From Hippopus hippopus (lineage: Eukaryota > Mollusca > Bivalvia > Cardiida > Cardiidae): 64,000 nt of DNA. The notes below the pieces were generated by a model. It was not told where the DNA came from, ran no database searches, and was given only the letters and a program-made list of their open reading frames with translations. Of the stretch, positions 1-10,530 are shown piece after piece (the first letter of the stretch is position 1; each line of letters begins with the position of its first letter). Made by a program: the position numbers and the translations under genes. The stretch covers positions 69,253,345 through 69,317,344 of the forward strand of contig OX328096.1 of the NCBI GenBank assembly GCA_946811185.2. Reading direction: 5' to 3'.

Positions 1-169
1 AGTTCTAAGCAGTCTGATACTCTGGAAGGGCCATCGGCTAGAAATACATATAAGATACGGTATTACGTCAAAGGCTTATGTTGTTTTGGAACGTGTTATG
101 TAAGTAAGATGTGAGCTTTAACAAGATGATGATAGACGAAATGAACAGAGCGTCTTCTAACATTCTTAA

Positions 170-395
170 CCCTTTATCCTCTGCCAGACGACAAAATTTT
201 AAAATCCGTCAAAGTTGAAAGCTTTTGCAGACGACCAATAGATTGTGGCTCAAATAACAAAATTTTTCTATGAAAGGGTAGAATACATGGTGAGAAACGG
301 AGAAATTGCTGGTAACCAGTATTTTCTCCTTTTTACCATGTTATGGAAAGCTTTCTCCGTGAGGGTCGTTAAAACTCGGAATGTGTGGTAAAAGG
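170..395 (+). mobile_element. MITE-A
   Basis: TTAA at 166-169, GACGACAAAATTTTAAA, degenerate central hairpin, right end GTCGTTAAAACTCGGAATG. Confidence 0.7.
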
Positions 396-510
396 TAAAA
401 ACGGGATTAAAAGTGAGAGGCAAAACAATCAGAGGAAAGAAAGTTTACCGGTTATCCAACCAGCAACCACCTGGTCACGAGTCAGATAGAATACCACTAC
501 GCTATCTGGG

Positions 511-694
511 AAAGGGTTGCTAAAACTCGGGATTGTGTGGTAAAGAGTTAAATAAAAGGATTTGTCTTTGAAAGGGTAGAAAACATTGTGGGAAAAGGAG
601 AAAATGCTGGTTACCAGCATTTTCTTCTTTTCTCACAATGTTTTCAAAAGCAAAGTTTTAAAGGTGGTTAAAATCCGAGATTGTTTGTTAAAGG
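511..694 (+). mobile_element. MITE-A, rearranged
   Basis: A right end (513-551, CTAAAACTCGGGATTGTGTG) is followed directly by a second partial copy with an intact hairpin (585-655). 400-510 holds a tRNA-like fragment. Confidence 0.65.
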
Positions 695-697
695 CTT

Positions 698-1116
698 AAT
701 TCGCTGAACATTTATATATATCATTTATGAGTGGCTCCAAAGATGTAGTGTGGAAATAAACACGATTTTAGTCTGTCAGATCAGAGCTATAAAGTGACCT
801 GTACAGTGTTTGTTTGACGTTATCACTTACGACCATTCTGCAATGTGTTTATTGACACGCCAAGTATTTTCAATTCTATATTCTCCTGTTTGTGATCAGA
901 ACTGATCGCAAAATGACTTAAAATATGATTTAAACACTAAGTGAAAGCGTTGATCTTACTTCCTACATGTGATTTGAAAATATGGATAATATCTAACATG
1001 AAAGACGATTTTGTGAATGTTAGCAGTCGGATTACGTGAGATAAAAACAGCGGGATAATGACAAACCACCAGAAAATATCGATGATGAATAGCATGATGA
1101 TCTTGGAGGATCTAGA
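698..1116. other. No feature recognised
   Basis: AT-rich, no ORF of note and no clear repeat structure. Confidence 0.5.
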
Positions 1117-1885
1117 GGAGTGGGAGGAGAAAATGTGAGTATCTTACAGTGTTACCACAATACCTGTCTTAATTCTATACTCTAATGTCACTATCATCAT
1201 GGTCGTCGTCACTTAGATTTTTACTAGACAACGAAATTGTAGACTCGTCCGTATTGATGGCACTTGATATGCAGAGTGGGAGGACAAAATGAGAGTATCT
1301 GATAGTGTAACCGCCATATCTTTCTTATATCTAAACACTTCTGTCATCATCAACATTGTTATCCCCCCGCCTAAGGCGGAGGGATATAGTTTTAGCGTTG
1401 TCCGTCCGTCCGTCCTTCCTTCCTTCCTTCCTTCCGTCCGTCCGTCCGTGTGTCCGTCCGGGAGAATATCTCCAATACCATTGGACGGAATTTCGTGAAA
1501 CTTTATACATGTGTACAATAACCCATTCCGCCGATACACTTTTTTTATTTTTTGATTCGATGAAAAAATGGCCGACTGGGAGCGATTTTAAGTTACGCGG
1601 TCAAGTAAATTTTTCGGCGGGGGATATCATTTCAACGAAATTGCTTGTTGTCATTATCATCATCATGGTTTTCGTCACCCTGATCTTTCCCAGACGACAA
1701 ACTTTAGCTCGTTCATATTGACAGCATTTGATATACAGCAGTAAGTGGACAAACTGAGAGTATCCGACAGTGTTATCGCTATATATATCCTCCTCCTCCA
1801 CGTCGTCGACGCCGCCTTGATCTTTAACAGCCGACAAAATATTAGAGTCGTCCACATTGAAGCCATTTGACTTACCGACGACAAA
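1117..1885 (+). repeat. Diverged tandem repeat (about 155 bp x 3) with an insertion
   Basis: Three units share GAGTGGGAGGACAAAATGAG, GAGTATCTGATAGTGT, ATCATCATGG and GACGACAAA...TTGA. They start near 1117, 1274 and 1736. The middle unit is split by the GC-ended element at 1362-1637. Confidence 0.55.
1362..1637 (+). mobile_element. CCGCCTAAGGCGG-headed interspersed repeat
   Basis: It begins with the palindrome CCGCCTAAGGCGGAGGGATA, then TTTTAGCG and a (TCCG/TTCC)n tract at 1402-1460, and ends near GGCGGGGGATATCA. I recall this type of repeat as common in bivalves. It is unclassified and has no coding potential. Confidence 0.5.
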
Positions 1886-1920
1886 TTGAATGTGGCTACG
1901 ATATATAAGAGCTGACATAA

Positions 1921-2008
1921 GTTGGTGTCTGAGATAAAGCGAGCCTCTAGCGAGCTTAATGACATTTTTCCTTGGCGAGTTTAATACGATTTTATCTCAG
2001 ACGCCAAC
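1921..2008. repeat. Hairpin M, copy 1
   Basis: Inverted arms GTTGGTGTCTGAGATAAA and TTTATCTCAGACGCCAAC enclose GCGAGCCTCTAGCGAGCTTAA. It matches 41404-41526, including the downstream flank. Confidence 0.6.
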
Positions 2009-2123
2009 GAATATCAGATTCTTTTTGTCATATAACGAAATTTCACAAATTAGATAGATCAGAAGATGCAAAATCGTCTATAGAAGCACCCGCGGTAACA
2101 TCTGTTAAACCCATTCACTTTTA

Positions 2124-2210
2124 TGAAATACGTACAAAATGACGTCAAAAATGACGTCACACAAATATGATATCAAACGTGTATAAGATAAGAAAATTCG
2201 TAATGGGTAT
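2124..2210 (+). repeat. Block W, copy 1, with two CRE palindromes
   Basis: TGACGTCA occurs at 2140-2147 and 2152-2159. The block lies about 115 bp after hairpin M1 (1921-2008), the same end blocks that bound unit R at 35-41.5 kb. 1921-2210 therefore looks like an internally deleted R element. Confidence 0.6.
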
Positions 2211-2231
2211 ATTACATTAAAAACAAGGGAG

Positions 2232-2360
2232 CTTATGTGATAAAATTGGATCTGTCTTCAAAAGGGCCGAACACTTTGTATCAAAAAGAAGAAAATGCTA
2301 GTTACCAAACTTTTAGACGTATTGCACCTGGTTGTAAAAACACGGGACTAATTGGTAATC
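2232..2360 (+). mobile_element. MITE-A fragment
   Basis: ATCTGTCTTCAAAAGGGCCG, AGAAGAAAATGCTAGTTACC; the right hairpin arm is lost. Confidence 0.45.
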
Positions 2361-2380
2361 GATTAAGTGAATGAATTTAA

Positions 2381-2615
2381 GTCATGCTCTGTGAAAACAG
2401 GTTTAATGCATCTGAGAAAAGTATCGACTCAGGTCAGCCTGCGCAGTCCGCGCAGGCTGACCTGGGTCAAAACTTTTTACCTGTTGGTCAATTTTCTGCT
2501 TGCCAAAGGACCAGTCTACCTCATAATTCAGTCGATTGTTGGACAAAATGAATTTTATGGATTCATGATTGTGTGATGACTTGCGTAGTCTATCACATAA
2601 TGCATCACGTGGCTT
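2381..2615 (+). mobile_element. MITE-C
   Basis: TCATGCTCTGTGAAAA, GC-rich hairpin with loop AGTCC at about 2431-2465, AAAGGACCAGTCTACCTCAT. Right TIR degraded. Confidence 0.75.
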
Positions 2616-2783
2616 ATTTGTAAGATCACATTTATGGCATTTTAACTTATTAGGAATCGAATAATTGAAAGGAAGCTGATAACTCCACACTTAAATCTCG
2701 AGACTCTCATCTTTTCAGACGGAACCAATAAAGTTCGAGTTATCGATGCATAATAAATGTACTTACGTCCAAATTTATTTTAA

Positions 2784-3006
2784 CTCTTTACCACGCAAAC
2801 CAGCCGACTTTTCACGATCTCGAGACAGAATAGTCTTAAAAACAGTGTTGAAAAAGAGGAAAATTATAGTAACCAGCATTTTATTCTTTTTCAACAAAGT
2901 TTGTTAATCTCTACGGAAAATCTCATCATTTGACTAACGTTTAATTTGTCGGCTGCAAAAGTTTTTCGGTGTGGACAAGGGTAAAACTCTATCGTGTGAT
3001 AGAGGG
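2784..3006 (-). mobile_element. MITE-A
   Basis: TTAA on both sides (2780-2783 and 3007-3010); hairpin near 2848-2900. Confidence 0.7.
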
Positions 3007-3160
3007 TTAAATAGCTTTCCAGGTGCAAATCGAGTCAGTCTTTTTAAGATAAGTAGCTGTTTAATGCGCATCTTATAATTTGAAAATTTAAAGATGGTTG
3101 TTTATTGACACGGGTGGTTGCTGAAGACAAGTTGTGGGCATCTTAGGTTTGACTATATTT

Positions 3161-3382
3161 CCGTGATGCATAATACTTGGCAAGTCATCACATGATTATG
3201 TATCAATAAAACCCATTTTGTCCACTGAACAAACGACTGAATCATGAGGTACTCTGGTCCTTTGACATTCAGAAAATTTACCAAAAGCAAAATGTTTTGA
3301 ACCAGGTCAGCCTGCGTGCACTGCGCAGGCTGATCTGGATCGAAAATTTTTACAGATGCATCTAGTCCCTGTTTCACAGGGT
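3161..3382 (-). mobile_element. MITE-C
   Basis: Reverse copy; TCATGAGGTACTCTGGTCCT and the GC-rich hairpin at 3305-3335. Confidence 0.7.
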
Positions 3383-3432
3383 ACGGTTTAATTTTAATTT
3401 ACACGTCAGTAAATGACTCTTGAAAGTTGCCA

Positions 3433-3568
3433 TAACCCTTCACAAAACAGTCGCATGGTTGTTTGACCCATGTGAAGAAAGGTTTAAAAAACATTGTGAG
3501 AAAAGGAGAAAATGCTGGTAACTATCATTTTCTCCTTTACCCATAATGTTTTTTTATTCTCTAAAGAC
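3433..3568 (-). mobile_element. MITE-A, partial
   Basis: Starts TAACCCTTCACAAAAC; hairpin 3487-3550. Confidence 0.55.
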
Positions 3569-3689
3569 AGTCCCACCATGAAAGCCATGGACTGAATTGT
3601 AATAAGCAATTTTTTTTTTTCAGATGGACAAGCCTAAACTTTGTCTTATGACGAAGAGTTCAACGGAATCAAACCGAATCAAATTTATT

Positions 3690-3992
3690 GATTGAATTTA
3701 CGTTTATTTATCGTCGCCACCGGTTGCCCATACGGGCGACATCTCCCTGAAGACTGTTAGTTTTGTTATAGGGGATAGTGCAAGATACAGGACAACACCC
3801 ATCCTAGGTTATGCCTGGTTCTTTAATGTGCTCAGTGTATAGCACCGACACACGGGACCTCGGTTTAATCCGAAAGAGAATTAGTAGTTTTGGGTGTCCA
3901 GTCGTGGGGATCGAACCCACACCTTCAAGTAACCCGACATATTACATTCACCAGTCATACGTTCTACCAACTGAGCTATGCGGGCTGGTATC
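3690..3992 (-). mobile_element. tRNA-derived SINE of a third type
   Basis: The reverse complement has a tRNA-like head with A box TAGCTCAGTTGGTAGAAC and B box GGTTCGATCCC (3895-3990). The body has the GGTTCTTTAATGTGCTCAG and CACCGACACACGGGACCTC motifs. Confidence 0.65.
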
Positions 3993-4433
3993 AAATCGAT
4001 TTCAGCGGATCAAGGTTTATATACCCCAATCCCATACAAGAACACAAACAAGTATTGATCGATAAAGCTTATACGGCTTCATCAAAAATGGCCGGATACT
4101 GAAGTCTTTCTCATAAAACAATAAAATAGTTCTGTCTTTCGTTTTTAATATGATCGTAGCTGATGTCATTTTATATCGATAATTTTAAGATATTTTCCAT
4201 CTATAAAGTTTCATTTATCCGGAATTTCCGCTGACTTGATTTTCTTGTCAGTTTGTAATTTTTGAGACGGAACTTCTTTGTTTTATCGTTCTCACTTACT
4301 GACTGTCTTCCGCTGGCGAAGGTTTCGCGGATGAATCTTACAGAGTGCTTTCTAATCAATATTTTGAGAATATGCGTAAATGTATTCACTAAACTGATGA
4401 TAAATAACAATAAGCTCTGAGTTTATCTGTTAA

Positions 4434-4780
4434 CTCTTTACTACACAATAATATTTTGGACTCGACCAGATTGTATGCATTTGCCGACGACAAATGAAAT
4501 GTTGCTAAAAATGATGATTTCTCTCATTGATAGGGTAGAAAACATTGTGGGAAAAGGAGAAAATGCTGGTTACCTCCTTTTCCTACAATGTTTTCAAAAG
4601 CCTTCATTCTTGGGGTTGTTAAAACTTGGGATTGTGTGATACAGGATTGACCCTTTACCAAACAACCTCGACTTTGTGGGAAAAGGAGAAAATCCTAGTA
4701 ACCAAAACTGTTGATTAATTTGTCGTCTGTAAATAATTTCAATTTGGACAAGTTCACACTTTTGTCTCCTTGTAAAGAGT
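4434..4780 (+). mobile_element. Two abutting MITE-A copies
   Basis: A plus-strand copy (4434-4647, TTAA at 4430-4433) is followed at once by a minus-strand partial copy (4648-4780). Confidence 0.7.
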
Positions 4781-4855
4781 TTATCAAATGTTAAGCTTGA
4801 ACGCATGTGTCCTTTGAATACAGTATTGCAGTAGTTAATGAAAGCACATGAGCAA

Positions 4856-5066
4856 AGATTGATTGGTGTTTTTACGCCGCTTTCAACATTATTTCAGTCA
4901 TATCACGGCTACAGCTCACATATTCATGTGTTCCTGGGCTTAACCAATACAAGGCTAGGGCTCTGAAGTGTCTTGCCCAAGGACACTCCCACGAAAAACC
5001 AAGTGGATCCGGTGAGGCTCCAGGTCACGAGTCCCACATTTTATCACTGAGCCATGCAGGACCCCT
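4856..5066 (-). mobile_element. SINE-2, full length
   Basis: Reverse orientation: tail GATTGATTGGTG, TTTTACGCCGCTTTCAACAT, body with AGGCTAGGGCTCTGAAGTGT, tRNA-like head ending CACTGAGCCATGCAGGACCC. Confidence 0.7.
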
Positions 5067-5425
5067 TCACATGAAAGGGAATTGTGCTGCAATTTTTCCC
5101 GAAAAGAAATGTCTGGAGGAGACAGTTAAGCTTAAACAGTCTTATTTTACATACAAGTATTCAGAGCAGATGCGTCACTGTTTGCTGAAAAAAAATGTTA
5201 TTCATTTTACTTACGAATACTGGGTGACGTGTATACATACCATTTAGATGCTAACAAAATCCATCTAACTGTTCGATAATCAAAAGTGACGAATACTTTT
5301 TCAAACCAGAATATTGGCCCTACATTTATTCCGACAAACCAAGGCTTTTAGTAGGTATACTTACTGTTTTACTTGCACTGACAAATTCCACCTGATGGAC
5401 ACCTCTTGACCAATAGCGATGCTGT

Positions 5426-5446
5426 TACGAGGGTCGTTGTGTCACT
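5426..5446 (-). repeat. Candidate mariner terminal repeat
   Basis: TACGAGGGTCGTTGTGTCAC lies about 50-70 bp beyond the transposase stop and resembles mariner termini of the ACGAGGGTCGTT type. No matching opposite end was found before the (AG)n tract at 6549, so the 5' end seems lost. Confidence 0.45.
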
Positions 5447-5494
5447 GGGTGTCTATGAGACGCATTATATTAAATGCATATACATGTATTTCGT

Positions 5495-6500
5495 TCATTT
5501 CATCCCTTCAAAATATTCTCCTTTGACGGAAATGCATTTTTCAATTCTGGAAATCCAGTCTGTGGAGGCTGCAAAATAGGCTTTTCTTACCCAGCAGACA
5601 CTGAAAAATGGCACTTCCCAAGGCACGTTTAGAGCCATATCGACGCCTAGAGAGAGTTTTCTTCAATAAAGGAAAGAGAAAAAAGTTAAATGGGCTGCGG
5701 TCGGGAAAATAGGGTGGAACGGGAAGCTGTACCACCTTTTCCGTTTCCAAGAATTTCTGAACAATTGCAGACTTGTGAGCAGCTGCATTGTCATGAATAA
5801 GGCACAGGCCCCTTAATCCGGTGCTAGGTCTCCGTTTTTCATACTGTTTCATCACTTTTGAAAAAATATTATATTTGTAAAACTTGCATGTAACCGTTCG
5901 GCCGTTCGGTACAGGAATTTGAGCAAATGGAACGTCTGAATTAAAAAAAACTTTTCCCGCGCTTTTTATTCTTTTTGCTACGATCGGCCTAGCTTGGTCT
6001 TTGCGCAGCCACTGTTTATTATTGATGCGTCTTTGGGGCTCAAAATAAATAATAAATAATAAATCCAGGTTTAATCACCTGTGAACAGTTCTGATATTCT
6101 GCTTTTGTCAAAATTTTTGTTCTTTTAAGATGAACTTTGGCCATTTTTACACGAGTAGCCTTTTGTTCATCTGTCAAGAGGTGCCGGACCCATCGAGCGC
6201 AAATTTTACGAAGTTTTAACTCCTTGGTCAAAATTTTATAAACTGACTCCGATGATATGCCAACTCTCTCAGCTATTTCTTTCACTGTAAGCCTGACTGC
6301 TTAATTGAATCTGCCACAGCAACAACATTTTCTTTGGAAGCTGCAGTTTTGGGTTGACCAGGACGGGGGAGCATCTTTTAAGTAGTTCTACCATCTTTGA
6401 TTTTTTTTCCATCTGAGGACCGGCCGTTTTGATACCGCAGAAGCCCCATAAAATTGATTGATTGAAGAGTGGTCTGAGGAAACGCAATATTAAAGAAAGG
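5495..6500 (-). pseudogene. Mariner-type transposase pseudogene
   Basis: Fragments of a nearly full-length mariner (Tc1/mariner, D34D) transposase lie on the minus strand in several frames. In order these are a linker with RPGQPKTA (about 6300-6365), a helix-turn-helix segment with EIAERVGISSESVYKIL and WVRHLLTDEQKATRVK (about 6130-6285), TGD followed at once by a TAA stop (6071-6082) then TWIYY, HDNAAAHKS (D codon 5790-5792), PYFPDRSPFNFFLFP, and the C-terminus DWISRIEKCISVKGEYFEG ending at 5495. The third catalytic Asp, 35 residues after the HDN Asp, is Asn (codon 5685-5687). Frameshifts occur near 6290, before TGD and near 5565. A short TTATTATTTA duplication follows the first catalytic Asp. 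It cannot encode an active enzyme. Confidence 0.85.
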
Positions 6501-6546
6501 CAAATGGAGGTCGTGTTGCTTTTAAAATCTATTTTATCTATCTGAC

Positions 6547-6548
<2 letters not shown>

Positions 6549-6626
<78 letters not shown>

Positions 6627-6641
6627 GCAGACAGGCAGAAG

Positions 6642-6677
<36 letters not shown>
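6549..6677. repeat. (AG)n-(ACAG)n-(AG)n
   Basis: Compound microsatellite adjoining the mariner remnant. Confidence 0.95.
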
Positions 6678-6679
<2 letters not shown>

Positions 6680-6880
6680 TTCTCCGAATTCCTGAAATTA
6701 TCTAAAATTTTCCACTAAAAGACCTCTCAAAAAAGCTACTGTATCAAGTATGATCTTTTTAGTCGTAATTTAGCCGGAATTTAAGAGTGCACGTAACGCA
6801 AGCCAAATTTAATAAACGTTTGCAAATTACGTTTGAGCAGTGAATGTACTCAGGAATTCTTGAGAGCTCGCTCCGGTTAA

Positions 6881-7095
6881 CCCCTAGGCTGCTAAGCGCA
6901 ACTCACTGATCTTTTGCGAACAGCACAGATCAAGATCAGACTACACAGAACGTGCAGTCTGATCTTTGATCTACACTGTCCTATATAGGATATATACTGC
7001 TCCAAAAATATACCATTTCAAACAGCAATATTTGGATTTTTACAATCGGCTATATAAATTTGAAGTTTCATTTCTTTTGTTCAGCAGGATAAGGG
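6881..7095 (+). mobile_element. MITE-B, intact ends with TTAA flanks
   Basis: TTAA at 6877-6880 and 7096-7099. Ends CCCCTAGGCTGCTAAGCG and TCAGCAGGATAAGGG. Central hairpin 6913-6985. Confidence 0.85.
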
Positions 7096-7324
7096 TTAAA
7101 AAAGATTATTAGTTAAAATGGCTTCAATGCATGATAACTAGGAGCTTGCGTCCGGTTGAAAGTCACTTTATTAGATTTTGTGACCTTGAACAAGGTCTGT
7201 ATTGTTCAGTATGATGTTGAGATTTAACTTCTGTTGGAATTTCACGAGTGTTCCGAGTACTGCGTTTGATAATACAAAGTCGACCCTGGTAGGTCAGTAA
7301 CGTAAAGAGCTGGTAATAGTTTGA

Positions 7325-7830
7325 TCGTGAGATCAAATTTAAACCCTGCCAATATCTTTTTCGATAATAGTCACTGTCACGGAATTTACTCCTCTCTCCC
7401 TGCTGAACATTGCGACGTAAACGATGTTGTTGTTGGAAAGCAACCGGTTGCTTTGAGTGTCTTCAAATGTACTGTTGACAGAAATTCCAGGAATACGTGG
7501 ATAGGTGCACTGCTATGTTAGAACCACTTTTGTAATAAAACAACTACTTGTAATAAAAATTTTAAAACAAATACTGTTTTCTGTTCCAACCACTTTTGTG
7601 ATAAACGGCCTTTTGAAAGAAAATTTTCAAATGCGATTTTTCTACCTTTCATGATGTTTCTGTAGAGTTCTGGATTAAAATCATCCATATATATCCATTT
7701 TGAAGTACATGGTTGGATACTAAAGGAATATAGCGGAGTTGAAAATTTTCTTACAAATAGCCGTTTTATTACAAAAGTGGTTCTAACACTGCTAGCGAGA
7801 TATGACTTAAGTAATTTTCAAACCTAAACT
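7325..7830 (+). mobile_element. SINE-1 body, degenerate, split by an hAT-like MITE
   Basis: The SINE-1 body runs from about 7325 to GGTGCACTGCTA at 7515 and resumes at 7787 with CACTGCTAGCGAGATATGAC, matching the consensus GGCTGCCGCGATATAAC. The tRNA head is not recognisable. Confidence 0.65.
7516..7786. mobile_element. hAT-like MITE with 8-bp target duplication
   Basis: Inverted ends TGTTAGAACCACTTTTGTAA and TTACAAAAGTGGTTCTAA(CA). The octamer CACTGCTA flanks both sides (7508-7515 and 7787-7794), and the host is an identifiable SINE-1. There is no ORF. An 8-bp duplication fits hAT. Confidence 0.75.
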
Positions 7831-7834
7831 AGTT

Positions 7835-8267
7835 TGAATGATAAAGGTCTGTAAATAATAGAAAAAAGTCACACGATTCTCTAATGTGCATTAATTGACA
7901 GTAGTGGTGTACCTAGGCAAGTAGGCAATTGAATCCACATGATTCTTACCAACGAAAAATGTTTTTATCTCGATTTATGATCCATCTTCAGAAAGAAATA
8001 TTCGTCCTTTGAAGGTCCTTTGAACGTCCAAAATACACAGGTCCCTCATTCTTGTCAAACTTTTCCAGGGGAGGAGGTTTGCACTCATGCCTCCTTAGAG
8101 AGTCAAGAACTCTACTGGGATAGGTACACCTTCTATGACGTCACTTACTATATACTTTACGAGTGAGTTTGTTGTACGTAAAACGTGGAGCGATAGAGAT
8201 AAGAATTGCTGCGATTCTGAGAGATGCTATTAATTTTGACACGTGACACAATAGAAAAAGTTTTTTT
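7835..8267. other. No feature recognised
   Basis: Low-complexity-free AT-rich DNA; nothing coding seen. 5080-5425 and 9337-10094 are similar. Confidence 0.45.
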
Positions 8268-8271
8268 TTAA

Positions 8272-8492
8272 CTTTTACTAAAAGATCAAATGTAAGCTTT
8301 TCCAAATTGAAAGCATTTGCAGACGACAATTTAATTGTGGCTCAAATAATTGAGTTTGTCTTTGATGGGATAGAAAACATGGTGGGGAAAAAGTAACATG
8401 CTGTTAACCAGCATTTCCTCCTTTTTTTCTGCAATGTTTTCAAATGGCTTCTTTCCAAGGATCGTTAAAACTCGTGATTGTGGGGTAAAGGA
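8272..8492 (+). mobile_element. MITE-A with TTAA flanks
   Basis: TTAA at 8268-8271 and 8493-8496; imperfect hairpin 8375-8440. Confidence 0.75.
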
Positions 8493-8859
8493 TTAAAAAT
8501 GGTGAAAAATAAACCAAGAAACTTCCTTTTTCATGACTCAGAAAATAACGTTAGAAAGATTTCTCTACTTTCAATATTTTCCAAAGCTGAATTGGTCGGT
8601 ACTTTTAAACTATATAAAGCAAATAAATAAATGGAAAAATGTCTTGCCCAAGAGAGATAAATTTCATAACAGACACCTTGTCACAAGAGATAATGGAAAA
8701 TCAAGTTACGCTGTGATGCACGAATACTGCCATGATTATGTGGAAGATCTACTGCATTTGACATTTACGTATGCCTGATTTTTTACGTATGCCTGATTTT
8801 TTAGAGTACTTTTTCTTCTTTTTTTTTTATATTGATAAGTTTTCAGGCCTACGTTTGAC

Positions 8860-9046
8860 CCTGCGCGACACAATCCCAAAATTTGACGGCCCTGAGGAAA
8901 AAGGCCTTTTAAAAACATCATGGAAAAGGGAGAAAATGCTGGCAATTCTTTCAACCCTTTAAACGGCAAATCCAGTCATTTTACTTACATCCAAATTGTC
9001 TTTTGCAAATGCTTCAATTAGACCAGTCTAAAATGGTGCTGTTTGG
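8860..9046 (-). mobile_element. MITE-A, hairpin half lost
   Basis: CACAATCCCAAAATTTGACG to GACCAGTCTAAAATGG, TTAA at 9047-9050; one arm of the hairpin is missing. Confidence 0.6.
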
Positions 9047-9109
9047 TTAAGAGCTAAACTTTGATAAGTTTTCAGGCTAAGTTTTTATTGTACTCATGAA
9101 GCCGTTAGG

Positions 9110-9329
9110 CCATTTTCCCTTTCACTCTTTCATTACTAAATAAATAAATTGCATTTTCTCAAAGGCTACAAATACAATTTCGCTGCAAGATCAAGAGACA
9201 GTTTGATCACAATCTAGAATACAGCAGTGGACAGTGTAGATCAGAGATCAGACTGCACGTTCTGTGCAGTCTGATCTTGATCTACACTGTCCACAAAAGC
9301 TCCTGGTGTCGTCTATGGTAGGGAAAGAG
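9110..9329 (-). mobile_element. MITE-B subtype
   Basis: Hairpin 9220-9290 with GATCAGACTGCACGTTCTGT; TTAA at 9330-9333. The left portion differs from typical MITE-B but matches 31917-32134, so it is a subfamily. Confidence 0.7.
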
Positions 9330-9879
9330 TTAAAACTAATCTATTTTGGCTTCTGCAGTGGTTAGTTTTTGAACATGCTGTAGAGAAAATAGCAATTTCT
9401 TGTAACCATCAGTTGCTCTGTTCATCACGATATGTTAACCATTATTCAAAAACAATATATCTTTACCTTAAATTGTTTCTGCTTCTTGTCATTGTTTCTA
9501 AGCATAGCCTGTCTAGTAATTGGTTAACAACGTTTCCTGAATTCAGTCATAAAGTTGCATAACTTCCTTTTAAAACATGCCATATTATATTTGTATCCTA
9601 TGCACTTATGTAACATGCAGACGGAAGACTAGTTTATTTTTGGAAATTTGCTTCTTTGTTAGAAAGTAATTTTTATACGTAAATCGGTGCACTTTAGGCT
9701 GCAGGGGCACACACGTGCAGATTATTTTAATGAAGATAAAGATAACTTATGATGTGCTGTATGATCTTGGATTAACACTGTCCAAAATTTTATCTTATGT
9801 TCAGACCAAAATACTCTGAAAATCGTAATATCTTTGCGATTTTTCTATTGGCTTAAAAGTTAGCGAGACAAGAATTTAC

Positions 9880-9995
9880 TCTCTCTCATAGCTGAATATT
9901 GGTCTTGTCTATGTTGGGAAAATGTTGTATGGTCCAATAAAACACCAAGAACACGTAGATAGGCGCTATGGCAACCATGGCTCTATCAAAATACC
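9880..9995 (+). mobile_element. SINE-1 body remnant
   Basis: TTTACTCTCTCTCATAGCTG and AACACGTAGATAGGCGCTAT resemble the SINE-1 body; strongly diverged. Confidence 0.3.
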
Positions 9996-10094
9996 TTTGC
10001 AAACGTGGGGGTGTCCTTTGGTAAGGTACCGCCCGGCACAAGGCCTAGTAGACACTACTAAGTGAGATTTCGCAGTAAAAACCAGGATATTTTA

Positions 10095-10530
10095 TCACCA
10101 ACCATTCTTAATGACATTCTTAGTTTTATTCTCCAAGAACTATTTAATTTGAACTCCTGATTGGCTAAACCAAATGGTTTAGTCAAACAGGAGTTATGTT
10201 ACTTTTAAATTTAGAAAAATCTGGAGAATATATGGCTTGCAACACGCGAAAAGGGGCATTCCGACAATTGCGTAAAGTGTCGTCTCGGATCAGCCTGTGC
10301 AGTCCGCGCAGGCTAATCCGAAACAACACTTTCCGTTTTTGTGTAATATTCAGTTTTGCGCAAGTCTACTGTAGCACAAAATCTAACGTAGTCGTAAAGT
10401 GCCGTCTCGGATTAGCCTGCGTGGACTGCGCAGGCTGATCCGAGACGACACTTTACGCAATTGTCCGAATGCCCCTTTTCGCGTGATGCAAGCCATATAG
10501 GAATAAGAATCTTCTTAAAAATGGTTGGTG
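10095..10530. mobile_element. MITE-F split by a MITE-E
   Basis: Ends ATCACCAACCATTCTTAA and TTAAAAATGGTTGGTGA; palindrome CTGATTGGCTAAACCA/TGGTTTAGTCAAACAG. The two halves join across 10231-10497. Confidence 0.8.
10231..10497 (-). mobile_element. MITE-E nested in MITE-F, TA duplication
   Basis: TIRs of about 120 bp, each with its own GC-rich hairpin, begin TATGGCTTGCAACACGCGAA. TA at 10229-10230 and 10498-10499. The asymmetric centre (ATTTTGTGC side) is inverted relative to the copy at 17322. Confidence 0.85.

Noticed and set aside
6040..6487. Two separate small genes
   Set aside because: They are out-of-frame pieces of one mariner pseudogene.
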